This document shows, one piece after another, positions 1 through 7,856 of a stretch of 11,957 nt of DNA. Under the pieces are notes generated by a model that was given only the letters and a program-made list of their open reading frames with translations, was not told the origin of the DNA and did no database searches. How positions within the stretch are numbered: the first letter of the stretch is position 1; every line of letters starts with the position of its first letter. The position numbers and the translations under genes were made by a program. Origin of the DNA: SKLM01 sp964450435 (GTDB lineage Bacteria > Chloroflexota > Anaerolineae > B4-G1); contig CAYVCX010000077.1 of assembly GCA_964450435.1 (NCBI GenBank), forward strand, positions 1 through 11,957. Reading direction: 5' to 3'.

Positions 1-1
1 A

Positions 2-172
2 GGCGAGGGATATTCTTTGTTCTTGGAAGCTCAAACGCTCACCGAGTTGGCGGCGGTTGTGGATCAGCAGATGGACTACTATAATACGGAGAGACGACAT
101 TCGTCCATCGGCTACGTACCGCCTCTGACATACATCAAGTGTGCTCGCTCGGAGCTCGAGATTGGAACCTGA
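2..172 (+). CDS. IS3-family transposase, C-terminal end (partial)
   Basis: The frame is open from the window edge to TGA at 170-172 and gives 56 residues. It contains the block DYYNTERRHSSIGYVPPL, the hallmark of the C-terminal part of the rve/DDE integrase core of IS3-family OrfB transposases, just after the last catalytic Glu. The upstream part of the gene lies outside the window, so intactness cannot be judged. In this family the protein catalyses copy-paste transposition through a circular intermediate. The element's right end should lie shortly downstream. I could not fix its terminal inverted repeat without the left end, but an imperfect hairpin begins 8 bp after the stop. Family assignment is confident; the exact IS is unknown. 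Confidence 0.85.
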   Translation, partial: GEGYSLFLEAQTLTELAAVVDQQMDYYNTERRHSSIGYVPPLTYIKCARSELEIGT

Positions 173-179
173 CAACTGC

Positions 180-231
180 CAGTGGACAGCGTGGACAGCC
201 CAAACGACCCGCCTGCCCACACTGCCCACTG
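180..231. repeat. 19-bp imperfect inverted repeat with doubled 9-mers
   Basis: The left arm (180-198) and right arm (213-231) are complementary at 16 of 19 positions; all three mismatches are transitions. The loop is 14 nt. Each arm is itself a near-perfect duplication: GTGGACAGC twice (182-199) and CTGCCCAC twice (213-229). It lies 8 bp after the IS3 transposase stop. It could be part of the element's right end, a transcription barrier without a T tract, or an unrelated palindrome. Confidence 0.6.
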
Positions 232-326
232 CCCTACGACGGCGGCTCCCGATCGACGGGGCCTTCGAACACTGCCAGAGGATCACAATAAATCAGCTCC
301 AAGCGGTACAACTCTTTGGGGGAACC

Positions 327-534
327 TCAGTCGATGAACTTGACGACCTCCAGATTGATGGCGGGATCGTACCGCACGTCGACGCCCTTCGAGTGCCACC
401 TCTCCAGGGCAGCCAGATCTCCTCCGTCGTGAGGAATGATGCCTACGGCCACCTTCGACGCGAACTGGTCATCGGGACCGTAATACGCCACAGTGGCGAT
501 AGGATGCCCGCGAAAACCCCTGCGTGCTACTCAT
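327..534 (-). pseudogene. Short conserved 'YYGPDDQ' protein, broken by one frameshift
   Basis: The minus-strand frame ending in TGA at 327-329 reads ATVAYYGPDDQFASKVAVG and continues through a W/D-rich stretch (LERWHSKGVDVRYDP) to VVKFID. This resembles a short uncharacterised bacterial family I recall, typically beginning '..AYYGPDD..ASKVAVGI' with an 'RWxxxxxDVRxDP' segment later. That frame has no good start: a stop lies upstream and only a GTG (491) is available. The adjacent frame offers ATG at 534 (MSSTQGF...). Removing one G from the GGGG run on the minus strand (513-520 region) joins them as MSSTQGFRGHPIATVAYY and a protein of about 68 residues. It is either a sequencing indel in a homopolymer or a real frameshift. 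Some relatives as I recall them have a longer Cys-containing tail that is absent here. The molecular function is unknown. It lies downstream of the CXC gene on the same strand, about 130 bp away. Confidence 0.6.
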
Positions 535-662
535 CAGCGCAGACCTGGCTCGTCCTTTCCCGCGTCTCTTGCTCACGCGTCCCTCCTCGAATCTACTGCT
601 GCGCCAGTTACACCTGGCCGCCTGGCCCACGGCGGCCGAGTGCATGCTGTGCAATTCGAATC

Positions 663-1136
663 TTACGGCAGCGTCATCATCCCCGAGCGGTTTCCACAAT
701 ACTGGCAGGGCATCGTCACGCCATACGTGCACTTGTCGCACTCCTGGCAGTGCCATTCGCGCCAGTCGCGACACTGATGGCAGTCCTCGCAGTGCCAGGT
801 ACAGCTGTCCTGCACCGGCGTGTCCCAACAGAAGGAGTACCAGTAGGCAGTACCACACTCTCGGCAGCGGTGCTTTCTGAGGAGGTCCCTGAGCTGCACG
901 GCGTCGTGCCCGCAGGGCAACTCATAGCGCTGCTCCAGTTGCTCGTCTGTCAGACGCTGGACGGTGTTGATGTTCTGGATCGCACAGACGGACAGATTCT
1001 CTACGTCGAAATCGTTCAGCGGATTTCGGCAGTCGACGCATCCGCATGCCTCGTCGCACGGCTCGTTGTTCTTCAGACAGCTGCAGCGGTACGTGTCACA
1101 GCCGGTGGTGCAGTTGCAGTGCTGTCTTTTCTCCAT
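663..1136 (-). CDS. CXC-domain (Tesmin/TSO1-like) cysteine-rich zinc protein
   Basis: The protein has 157 residues and about 25 Cys. Residues 7-38 have the spacing CxCx3Cx4CxCx6Cx3CxCx2CxN, with nine Cys, which matches the CXC (CRC) module of Tesmin/TSO1/LIN54-type proteins. There it binds three zinc ions and DNA. Those proteins usually carry two CXC modules; only one is present here. After a linker (40-72) comes a second metal-binding region, 75-147: C75, H77, C91, C94, C103, C112, then two near-copies of a WHCxxCxxC unit (114-122 and 128-136), and C144/C147. This looks like a zinc ribbon or treble-clef cluster. No signal peptide or membrane segment is visible, so it is likely cytoplasmic. 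The start ATG 1136 has GAGG 9 nt upstream; GTG 1151 would add five residues and also has a GAGG-like site. A role in DNA or nucleic-acid binding is inferred from the domain only. The stop is TAA. Confidence 0.75.
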   Translation of the reverse strand: MEKRQHCNCTTGCDTYRCSCLKNNEPCDEACGCVDCRNPLNDFDVENLSVCAIQNINTVQRLTDEQLEQRYELPCGHDAVQLRDLLRKHRCRECGTAYWYSFCWDTPVQDSCTWHCEDCHQCRDWREWHCQECDKCTYGVTMPCQYCGNRSGMMTLP

Positions 1137-1987
1137 CTGATCTTGCCTCACTTGACCTCTGGCACCTTTCTCTGGGTGTCCTCAGTCTGGACCAAGGCCA
1201 CTGATTTCAAGCCCGGGCCGACCATGCTATGATCAACGGAACGCTCGCCTACAGAGGGCCTTGATCGCCCTCCTAGCCACCTGACAGTTTCGCGGAGGAC
1301 AAGCTGTTCGCCGGTTGAATGGGCCCTGCAAGCAGCTCGCTGGTTGCGTAGGCCCCGNNNNNNNNNNNNNNNNNNNNNNNNNNNNNNNNNNNNNNNNNNN
1401 NNNNNNNNNNNNNNNNNNNNNNNNNNNNNNNNNNNNNNNNNNNNNNNNNNNNNNNNNGTAGGCCCCGAAGGGGGTATATCGAAACCAAGAACAGCGATTT
1501 GACCCGGCGAGGCTTGACTTCGACACGACCTTCGCCTCACTCCGGCCGACTCAGTCAGCGCCTCGCCTCCATTGCGGCGTGACCCAGGCCGCGTATCGGG
1601 TGGCTAGATCACCCTCTACTAGTGTAGCATTGTTCAGAACCTGGTCAATCGACCGCTGCCAGGCCATCTCTGAGGTTGGCTTTGGAGATTGCGCACTGGC
1701 CGGTGCCCTGAGATCGACGCGTCGGACCTCAGCTGGGCCAGAATCGCAGGGCTTTCAGGTGGATCAAGGGTCGTTGTCGTCATCATCCAGGCTGCCCGGC
1801 ATCGGCCAACACTGCTTGCTTGCGTGCTCTTCCTTCGTCCCGAAGAGAGATCTCCCTGTCCGAAGAAATCACCATAAGATGGCTTCCCGTGGGTCCACCC
1901 GGCGTCCTCGATCATCCATCGATCGAGCCCATGGTGAACGCCTTCCGGTGCGCGGCCAGACAGTAGTACTACCGATTCAGCTCGCCT
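1137..1987. other. Non-coding stretch with assembly gap
   Basis: No convincing gene is visible on either strand apart from the N run. The open frames here cross the N run or have unprotein-like composition. On the minus strand, 1634-1915 is open but has no recognisable motif and no ribosome binding site I would trust. The stretch separates the minus-strand CXC gene from the plus-strand SNF2 operon, so it must hold divergent promoters; only the SNF2 one is visible (1988-2017). Confidence 0.5.
1358..1457. other. Assembly gap of 100 N
   Basis: Exactly 100 N, the usual placeholder for a gap of unknown size. The base run GTAGGCCCCG ends at 1357 and the same 10-mer begins again at 1458, so the two contig ends probably overlap and the true gap may be zero (see findings). 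Confidence 0.95.
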
Positions 1988-2017
1988 TTGTCTTTGCTCC
2001 CAGGTTCCGGGTATGAT
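1988..2017 (+). promoter_or_regulatory. Sigma70-like promoter of the SNF2 operon
   Basis: TTGTCT (1988-1993) and TATGAT (2012-2017) are separated by 18 bp. Transcription would start near 2024, upstream of the preferred SNF2 start at 2105. This argues against using the more upstream TTG at 1988 as a start codon. Confidence 0.45.
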
Positions 2018-2104
2018 ACAATCATCCTAGACGACCAAGTGCTATGCTGGACGCACGTTCTTGGATCGATTGGTGGAGGCCCCTCTGACGCCGCTTGGAG
2101 AATC

Positions 2105-5100
2105 GTGACGGACGAACCGACCATCTACCCGATTGACCTGTTGGACCTCCCCACCCGGGTGCGCAACGCGCTCATACGGGCGGGGCTGACGACGCCCGAT
2201 GGCTTGATGCGTTGCGAAGACGCAGAGCTGCTCACCGTCTCTGGCATTGGCCCGGTCTCCCTGAAGCAGGTGCGGAAGCGGCTGGCGCTCTGGGAACAGG
2301 AGCATCGGCCCGCAGAGGAGGCGAAGGATGCAGATCGCGCCCCGCGCGATCCCTTCCCTTTGTTGCGGGGGCAGCGCGTGCTTCACGCCGCCTGGCTGCC
2401 CGGCGCACAGGGACAGCTTCTCCTATGGGGAGAGGGAGAACGGCTTTCCAGTCCCGGGCCGAGGGGTCATCCCTTTCACGTCCCTCCCTCTGTCCTGCGC
2501 GACATCTTGCCCGACGGCATTCCCGCAAAGGTCCGGGAGGTCTCGGCCGTGGCACGCCTCCCGGTCGTGGATGGTCTCCCTCAGTCGAGCCCTCAGCTTA
2601 TTTGCGACAGGCGTGGGGCCCAGCCCGAGGCCGCTCCGCAATCCCTCGGCCGCTGGCGGGTGGACGGCTTGGCGCTCTCGGCCTGGTCGGCGTTGACCTT
2701 CTTGAACGGTCTTCCGCGACCGGAGAAGATGGCGCCCCGCCTCGCGCTCGGGGCTGATGCGGGGATCTGGGCGCTGGCGGCTAAGCTGGTCCTGGAGCTG
2801 CTGGCCCGCCAGCAGTTCGCCCCCACGCTCGTCCGCCAGGGCGAATCCTTTCATGCGGCCTGGGTCCCGGTGTTCGATCAGCCGGAGGATCTGCGGCGCG
2901 TGGAGCAGCTGGCCCGGGCGATGCCGCCGGTCGGTCGAGCGGTGGTCGCTGGTCGAGACGAGGCGGAGGCGGACGATCCACGCATCGCACGGGCGCTGCT
3001 CAAGGACTTCTTGGGCACGGTGACGGACGCGGCGGTGCGGCAGTGGGCGCCGCCGCTTCCCGCTGTCGTTGCTCGCCGCGACACCTTGCCGCTCCGGCGC
3101 TGGGTGGCGGCTCTGTTCGGCCCTTCCCCCCAGCCCGCGGTCGACGCTTCCGGCAGGGATTTGGAGCAGCTCCACGCCGGGGTCACGCGCTGGTTACAAG
3201 GACTGATGGGCGGCACTGAGGCCCCCTTCCGTATCTGCTTTCGACTGGAATCACCTGAATCTCCCGCCGTAGAGGATTCGTCGCCCACCCTACCGCTGCA
3301 GGTGCCGACGGACGGCTGGATCGTGCGGTTCCTCCTTCAAGCCCGGGACGATCCCAGTCTCCTGGTGCCCGCCAGTCTCGTCTGGCGCCAGCAAGATTCC
3401 ACCCTCCGCTACCTCGACCGCCGCTTCCAAAACCCGCAGGAGGAGCTGCTGGCCGGGCTTGGACACGCAGCCACGCTGTTTCCCGCTCTGGAAGAGAGTC
3501 TGCGCACGCCCCATCCCGAGTCCTGTCGTCTAACCACGGAGGAGGCCTACGCCTTCCTGCGGCAGACGGCGCCCCTGTTGGAGCACAGCGGCTTTGGTGT
3601 CCTGGTGCCCCAATGGTGGCGCAAGGGTCGGCGCAAGCGGATGGGCGTCCGGGCGACCATCTCCCCCGCCGATGACCAGGGCGCCCTGAATCTCGATGCC
3701 CTGGTCCGTTTCCGCTGGCAACTGGCCATCGGCGGGGAGACGCTTGATCCCAAGGCCTTCGCCAGTCTCGCCGCGCTGAAGATGCCGTTAGTGCGACTTC
3801 GCGGCGAATGGGTCGAGCTCGAGCCAGCGCAGATCGAGGCGGCCATCCGGTTCTGGGAGGACCAGGCGGCTGCCGAGGAGATGCGACTGCGCGAGGCACT
3901 GCAGGTGGGACTCGTGGAGGAGGGAGAGGTCGGTGGCTTGTCCATCGTCGGCGTCGAGGCGGAGGGCTGGGTGGATGACGTGCTCCAGCGGCTGAAGGGC
4001 AGGGAGCCCCTGGCCGAGCTGCCCCAGCCGTCAGGATTTGAGGGTCAGCTACGTCCGTACCAGGTGCGCGGCTTCTCCTGGCTCGACTTCCTGTGCCGGT
4101 GGGGACTGGGGGCGTGTCTGGCCGACGACATGGGCCTGGGGAAGACGGTTCAAGCCATCGCGCTCTTCGTCCGAGATCTGGAGAATGGGCGGGCCGATGA
4201 GCCGGTCCTTGTCGTCTGCCCGACGTCGGTACTCGGCAACTGGCAGCGAGAGATTCACCGCTTCGCGCCGTCGCTCGACGTCCTGGTCCACCACGGCGGC
4301 GATCGGGTCATGGGAGATCGCTTTGCCGAGACGGCTCCCCAGCATCATGTTGTGATCACAACCTACGCCTTGGCCCGCCTTGACGAGGAGACGCTGCGGG
4401 ACGTGGCCTGGCGGGGGATCGTGGTTGACGAAGCGCAGAAAATCAAGAACCCAGCAGCCAAGCGTACCCGAGCCATCCGTCGCCTGGAGGCCGGCTACCG
4501 CGTCGCCCTCACCGGGACGCCGGTCGAAAATCGGCTTTCGGAGCTGTGGTCGATCATGCAGTTCCTGAACCCCGGCTATCTCGGCTCCCAGAAGGCCTTC
4601 CGCGAGCACTTCTCCCGGCCCATCGAGCGGTATCAGGATGAGAAGGCTGCGGTGCGATTGCGGAAGCTGGTACAGCCTTTCGTCCTGCGACGGGTGAAGA
4701 CCGACCCCGCCATCATCCAGGACCTGCCGGACAAGGTGGAGAATAAGGTCTACTGTACCCTCACCTCGGAGCAGGCCACGCTGTACCAGGCCGCGGTTGA
4801 GGACGCGATGGTGCAGGTGGAGGCATCAGAGGGCATTCAGCGCAAGGGCTTGGTGCTCTCGATGCTGATCAAGCTGAAGCAGATCTGCAATCATCCGGCC
4901 CATTTCCTGAAGGACGGCTCAGCGCTGTCGGATCGCTCCGGCAAGCTGGCGCGCCTTGAGGAGATGCTGGAGGAAGTGCTTTCGGTGGACGAACGGGCCC
5001 TGGTCTTCACCCAATACACGGAGATGGGCACGCTCCTGCACCAGTACTTGCGGGAACGATTCCGCGACGAGATACTCTTCCTCCACGGCGGCACGCGCGC

Positions 5101-5479
5101 TGAGGAGCGCGATCGGATGGTCGCTCGCTTCCAGGAGGAGCTACACGGACCGCCGGTTTTCATCCTTTCCCTCCGGGCTGGCGGCTTGGGCCTCAACCTC
5201 ACTCGTGCCAATCACGTCTTCCACTTCGACCGCTGGTGGAACCCGGCGGTGGAAGACCAAGCCACCGACCGCGCCTTCCGCATCGGGCAGACGAAGGACG
5301 TGTGGGCCCATAAGTTCATCTGCATAGGCACGCTGGAAGAGCGCATCGACGACCTGATCGAGAGCAAGAAGGCCCTGGCGGAGAGCGTCATCGGGACGAG
5401 CGAGGCCTGGCTAACCGAGCTTGATACCGACCAGATCCGGGAGATCGTAACGCTGAGCGCGCAGGCGCTGGGGAATTAG
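2105..5479 (+). CDS. SNF2-family DNA translocase with N-terminal RpoA-CTD-like module
   Basis: The protein has 1124 residues from GTG 2105, preceded by GGAG with a 4-nt gap; the frame also opens at TTG 1988 and GTG 2039. Residues 9-61 read like the RNA polymerase alpha C-terminal domain: IDLLDLPTRVRNAL, then a second half with AELLTVSGIGPVSL. They align with E. coli alpha-CTD DNA-contact residues R265, N268, G296 and S299 as R18, N21, G49 and S52. The middle region (about 415-590) has the SNF2-associated (DUF3670-like) character of bacterial HepA/YwqA proteins. The ATPase core follows: Q-motif-like LRPYQ 649-653, Walker A DMGLGKT up to K680, DEAQ 775-778, LTGTP 802-806, VFTQYTEM from 967, and arginine-finger motif QATDRAFRIGQ 1052-1062. 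All core motifs look intact, so an active ATP-dependent dsDNA translocase is expected, moving on DNA or remodelling DNA-bound protein such as RNA polymerase. The stop is TAG. It is probably co-transcribed with the SWIM gene 106 bp downstream. Confidence 0.93.
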   Translation: MTDEPTIYPIDLLDLPTRVRNALIRAGLTTPDGLMRCEDAELLTVSGIGPVSLKQVRKRLALWEQEHRPAEEAKDADRAPRDPFPLLRGQRVLHAAWLPGAQGQLLLWGEGERLSSPGPRGHPFHVPPSVLRDILPDGIPAKVREVSAVARLPVVDGLPQSSPQLICDRRGAQPEAAPQSLGRWRVDGLALSAWSALTFLNGLPRPEKMAPRLALGADAGIWALAAKLVLELLARQQFAPTLVRQGESFHAAWVPVFDQPEDLRRVEQLARAMPPVGRAVVAGRDEAEADDPRIARALLKDFLGTVTDAAVRQWAPPLPAVVARRDTLPLRRWVAALFGPSPQPAVDASGRDLEQLHAGVTRWLQGLMGGTEAPFRICFRLESPESPAVEDSSPTLPLQVPTDGWIVRFLLQARDDPSLLVPASLVWRQQDSTLRYLDRRFQNPQEELLAGLGHAATLFPALEESLRTPHPESCRLTTEEAYAFLRQTAPLLEHSGFGVLVPQWWRKGRRKRMGVRATISPADDQGALNLDALVRFRWQLAIGGETLDPKAFASLAALKMPLVRLRGEWVELEPAQIEAAIRFWEDQAAAEEMRLREALQVGLVEEGEVGGLSIVGVEAEGWVDDVLQRLKGREPLAELPQPSGFEGQLRPYQVRGFSWLDFLCRWGLGACLADDMGLGKTVQAIALFVRDLENGRADEPVLVVCPTSVLGNWQREIHRFAPSLDVLVHHGGDRVMGDRFAETAPQHHVVITTYALARLDEETLRDVAWRGIVVDEAQKIKNPAAKRTRAIRRLEAGYRVALTGTPVENRLSELWSIMQFLNPGYLGSQKAFREHFSRPIERYQDEKAAVRLRKLVQPFVLRRVKTDPAIIQDLPDKVENKVYCTLTSEQATLYQAAVEDAMVQVEASEGIQRKGLVLSMLIKLKQICNHPAHFLKDGSALSDRSGKLARLEEMLEEVLSVDERALVFTQYTEMGTLLHQYLRERFRDEILFLHGGTRAEERDRMVARFQEELHGPPVFILSLRAGGLGLNLTRANHVFHFDRWWNPAVEDQATDRAFRIGQTKDVWAHKFICIGTLEERIDDLIESKKALAESVIGTSEAWLTELDTDQIREIVTLSAQALGN

Positions 5480-5585
5480 AGGCTGGGGGTTAGGAAATGC
5501 ACATCAATAGTGAGAAAGGGACAGCGAATGGCCGTTCAGGGGGTTTCCATGAGCGCCGATGTCCCGTGGAGAGGCGGAGACGACG

Positions 5586-6518
5586 ATGAGCAGAGACTAC
5601 TGGGGCTTCTTCCCCCCGTCCCAGCCGATACCGGTCGAGAATGGCATCAAGGCTCAGACGAAACACGGCCGGTTCGGCGAGCACTGGTGGTCGCGGCGCT
5701 GGATTGGTGTGTTGGAGTCCTTTGGCAATTCCAATCGCTTGGGGCGCGGCCGCACATACGCCCGCAAGGGACAGGTGATGAACATCGACCTGCAGCCGGG
5801 GCTAATTGAAGCCCGTGTACAGGGCTCGCGCCGCACTCCCTATAGCGTGCGTATCGAGATTGCGCCGTTGAGCGACAGGCAGTGGGAGCGGGCCATAGAC
5901 GCGCTGGCCGCTCAGGCCTTCTTCGCCGCTCAACTCCTGGGCGGCAAGATGCCGCCAGAGATAGAGGATGTGTTTACCGCGGCTGGCGCCTCCTTGTTGC
6001 CCACCAGTGCGGACGTCGAGATGAGCTGCTCCTGTCCCGACTGGGCCAACCCCTGCAAGCACATCGCCGCCGTCTACTACCTCCTGGCGGAGGCCTTTGA
6101 CCGCGACCCCTTCCATACATTCACCCTGCGCGGCCGCACCCGCGAACAGGTGGTGGAGGCATTGCGGGAGCGCCGTGTCGCCGCGACGTCGGCTGGTGAG
6201 CCCCTTGCACCGGAGGAAACAACGGAGCCACTGGAGGAGGAGCTCTCCGACTTCTGGTCGCCACGGGAGAGTCTGAGGGAGTTCCACGTTGCCATTACGC
6301 CGCCGACGGTGGAGACGGTGCTCTTGAAGCGGCTGGGGACGCCATCGTTTTCCGAGCGTCCCGAGGCATTCCTGGCTGCCCTGATCCTCGCCTACGGTTC
6401 TGTCACCCGTGAGGCCCTGGCGTTGGCGTTTGGGACAAGCCAGTCCGAGCAGACATCGCCCCTGGAGCATAGCGGGAGTGGAGAACGTCATGGCCCTCGA
6501 TCGGTTTGGCCGAGATGA
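5586..6518 (+). CDS. SWIM zinc-finger protein, partner of the SNF2 ATPase
   Basis: The protein has 310 residues. The ATG at 5586 is preferred because GGAG (5576-5579) sits 6 nt upstream; an ATG at 5559 would add nine residues with no better site. C148-S-C150-x6-C157-K-H159 is the SWIM signature CxCxnCxH, followed by IAAVYYLLAEAFDRDPF, the usual helix after this finger. The N-terminal part (residues 28-60: GRFGEHWWSRRW, then GRGRTYARKGQV) is also typical of bacterial SWIM proteins next to SNF2 ATPases. SWIM fingers bind DNA or proteins. The adjacency (106 bp, same strand) supports a joint complex as in the ywqA-ywqB arrangement. The last 25 or so residues are low-complexity and unlike the family, so a late frameshift or replaced C-terminus is possible. 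The specific substrate is unknown. Confidence 0.88.
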   Translation: MSRDYWGFFPPSQPIPVENGIKAQTKHGRFGEHWWSRRWIGVLESFGNSNRLGRGRTYARKGQVMNIDLQPGLIEARVQGSRRTPYSVRIEIAPLSDRQWERAIDALAAQAFFAAQLLGGKMPPEIEDVFTAAGASLLPTSADVEMSCSCPDWANPCKHIAAVYYLLAEAFDRDPFHTFTLRGRTREQVVEALRERRVAATSAGEPLAPEETTEPLEEELSDFWSPRESLREFHVAITPPTVETVLLKRLGTPSFSERPEAFLAALILAYGSVTREALALAFGTSQSEQTSPLEHSGSGERHGPRSVWPR

Positions 6519-6519
6519 T

Positions 6520-6537
6520 TTCACCTGCGATGGTGAA
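6520..6537 (+). terminator. Weak hairpin after the SWIM gene
   Basis: TTCACC-TGCGAT-GGTGAA forms a perfect 6-bp stem with a 6-nt loop, starting 2 bp after the SWIM stop. There is no T tract, so a Rho-independent terminator is doubtful. The position is the main support. Confidence 0.3.
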
Positions 6538-6581
6538 GGGAACCGCATCCCCTAGACCATGACCGATCGGTAGCAGGATTC

Positions 6582-6824
6582 ATGGCACGGCGAGATAGAC
6601 TCCTCGCCGCCGTCAATCGGACTCATCTGATCTACCTGGGTCTCCTGCCGTCCCTGGCGACTTATGCTCTGGTCAGGATGTGCGGGCACGGGGCACCCGC
6701 CCTCCTCTTCTTGGGCGGCATTGTGGTCACGGCCGTCTATCTCGCTGCCTGCTATAGCTACACGACACTCTCTGGTTCGATCCCTGCCAGTCTTTGGGCA
6801 CTGCTGGACGACGCCGGCGGATGA
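6582..6824 (+). CDS. Small membrane protein or fragment of one
   Basis: The frame encodes 80 residues from ATG 6582, with AGCAGG about 5 nt upstream. Two hydrophobic segments are visible, roughly residues 16-32 (LIYLGLLPSLATYALV) and 40-58 (ALLFLGGIVVTAVYLAACY), which suggests an inner-membrane hairpin. The frame stops at TGA 6822-6824. Dropping one base in the preceding GCCGGCGG run would continue it as ADDGLLIVPTVGTIHGIYEAK, which also looks protein-like, so this may be the front of a longer broken gene. I do not recognise the family. It lies 63 bp after the SWIM gene on the same strand. Confidence 0.4.
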   Translation: MARRDRLLAAVNRTHLIYLGLLPSLATYALVRMCGHGAPALLFLGGIVVTAVYLAACYSYTTLSGSIPASLWALLDDAGG

Positions 6825-6929
6825 CGGCCTCCTTATCGTGCCTACGGTGGGCACGATCCACGGCATCTACGAGGCCAAGACAGGGTCAGACTCTCACACC
6901 AGTTGCGTAACGGGACGTGACGACCGGCG

Positions 6930-7417
6930 GTGACAACGTCATGCCACTATCTCGCGGCCCAACTGGGCTTTGAGATCGATGCGCAGCAGGAGGGGGGCTG
7001 GGAAGAGGGCGCCGACAACTACGCCGACGTTCGATTCCTGGGCGAGTCAATAGCGCCGGCCATCAGCGACAACGTGGGGGGGGGCTCGTCCGGGACGATT
7101 CAGAGCAATTCCAGCGGCTCTCGGAGGGCGAGACAGGGCGCATCCACACCGACTCCACCTGGTGCCCGGACATCTTGACACTGGCCGTTAGCCGCGACCA
7201 CTATCTCGGTGACTTCAGCGCCGATGACGTCGCCAGCGGGATCTAGAAGCCCGCGGGGGCCGGAGAAAGTATCTGGGCTTACGATCCCAACGCGCCACTC
7301 GCCTATGTCTGCCCGGGCGAACGAACCAACTGGAAGGACAGGCGGTCAACGCCAGGCTCTCATCTTAGCCAGCACTCAACGGCTCGCATCACGACACCTT
7401 CTGGCTGGCACCGATAG
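6930..7417 (+). pseudogene. Unrecognised decayed gene (frameshift at 9-G run, in-frame TAG)
   Basis: The first part, from GTG 6930, reads HYLAAQLGFEIDAQQEGGW and on to ESIAPAISDN, then meets a run of nine G (7076-7084). In the recorded frame it degenerates into Ser/Arg/Pro-rich sequence ending at 7178. Adding one G or removing two restores LVRDDSEQFQRLSEGETG, then HTDSTWCPDILTLAVSRDHY and FSADDVASGI. A TAG (7244-7246) follows, and the same frame continues after it with AGAGESIWAYDPNAPLAYV before the final TAG at 7415. The acidic, Tyr/Trp-containing composition across the joins is protein-like, which supports one gene of about 160 residues. The 5' end may be linked to the preceding membrane ORF, which shares the initial frame. 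I do not recognise the family. Confidence 0.5.
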
Positions 7418-7856
7418 GCGGTGGGCAGGGTCAAATCCAATGCTCAACCGACTACTGACAGTCCGAAATGCCGAGCAACCCGGTCCCAAGCTCCCTGCCG
7501 GCCTGGTTGGCGATGCTTCGCCTGGTCAGGTGGATCCTGCAGCCTAGCTCAAGTCCAGAGACGTTCGCGCAAAGCTACCGGTTGACCTCGCCACTAAGAA
7601 CGACCTATGATACTCGATCCTGTGCTCTCTGTTGTCAGCCGTTGCGACAGAAAGACTTTTCAGCCACGACAACGCTCTTCACAGGCCGTACCCGCCTACG
7701 TTATTCCGCAGCGGTATCCCCGAAGCTGGAGACACAGATTGCTGCTCAGGTCCAGATGCTCAGGGGTTGGAGGTCGCCGCTTCTTCCAGGAATGCCTCTA
7801 CGACCTGGAGAACGGGCTCGATGTCTTGGATCGGGTCGCCTGTAAGAGGCGGGTAG

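Noticed and set aside
141..1232. Plus-strand open frame of 363 codons
   Set aside because: It lies antisense to the CXC gene and the YYGPDDQ gene, whose motifs are clear, and its own protein shows no family features.
1634..1915. Minus-strand 93-codon frame as a transposase relic
   Set aside because: WMIEDAGWTHGK loosely recalls IS701-type DDE transposases, but nothing else in the frame supports it.
6490..6555. Frame MALDRFGRDDFTCDGEGNR at the end of the SWIM gene
   Set aside because: Protein-like but only 21 codons and overlapping; it might be a transposase or frameshifted tail, with too little evidence to annotate.
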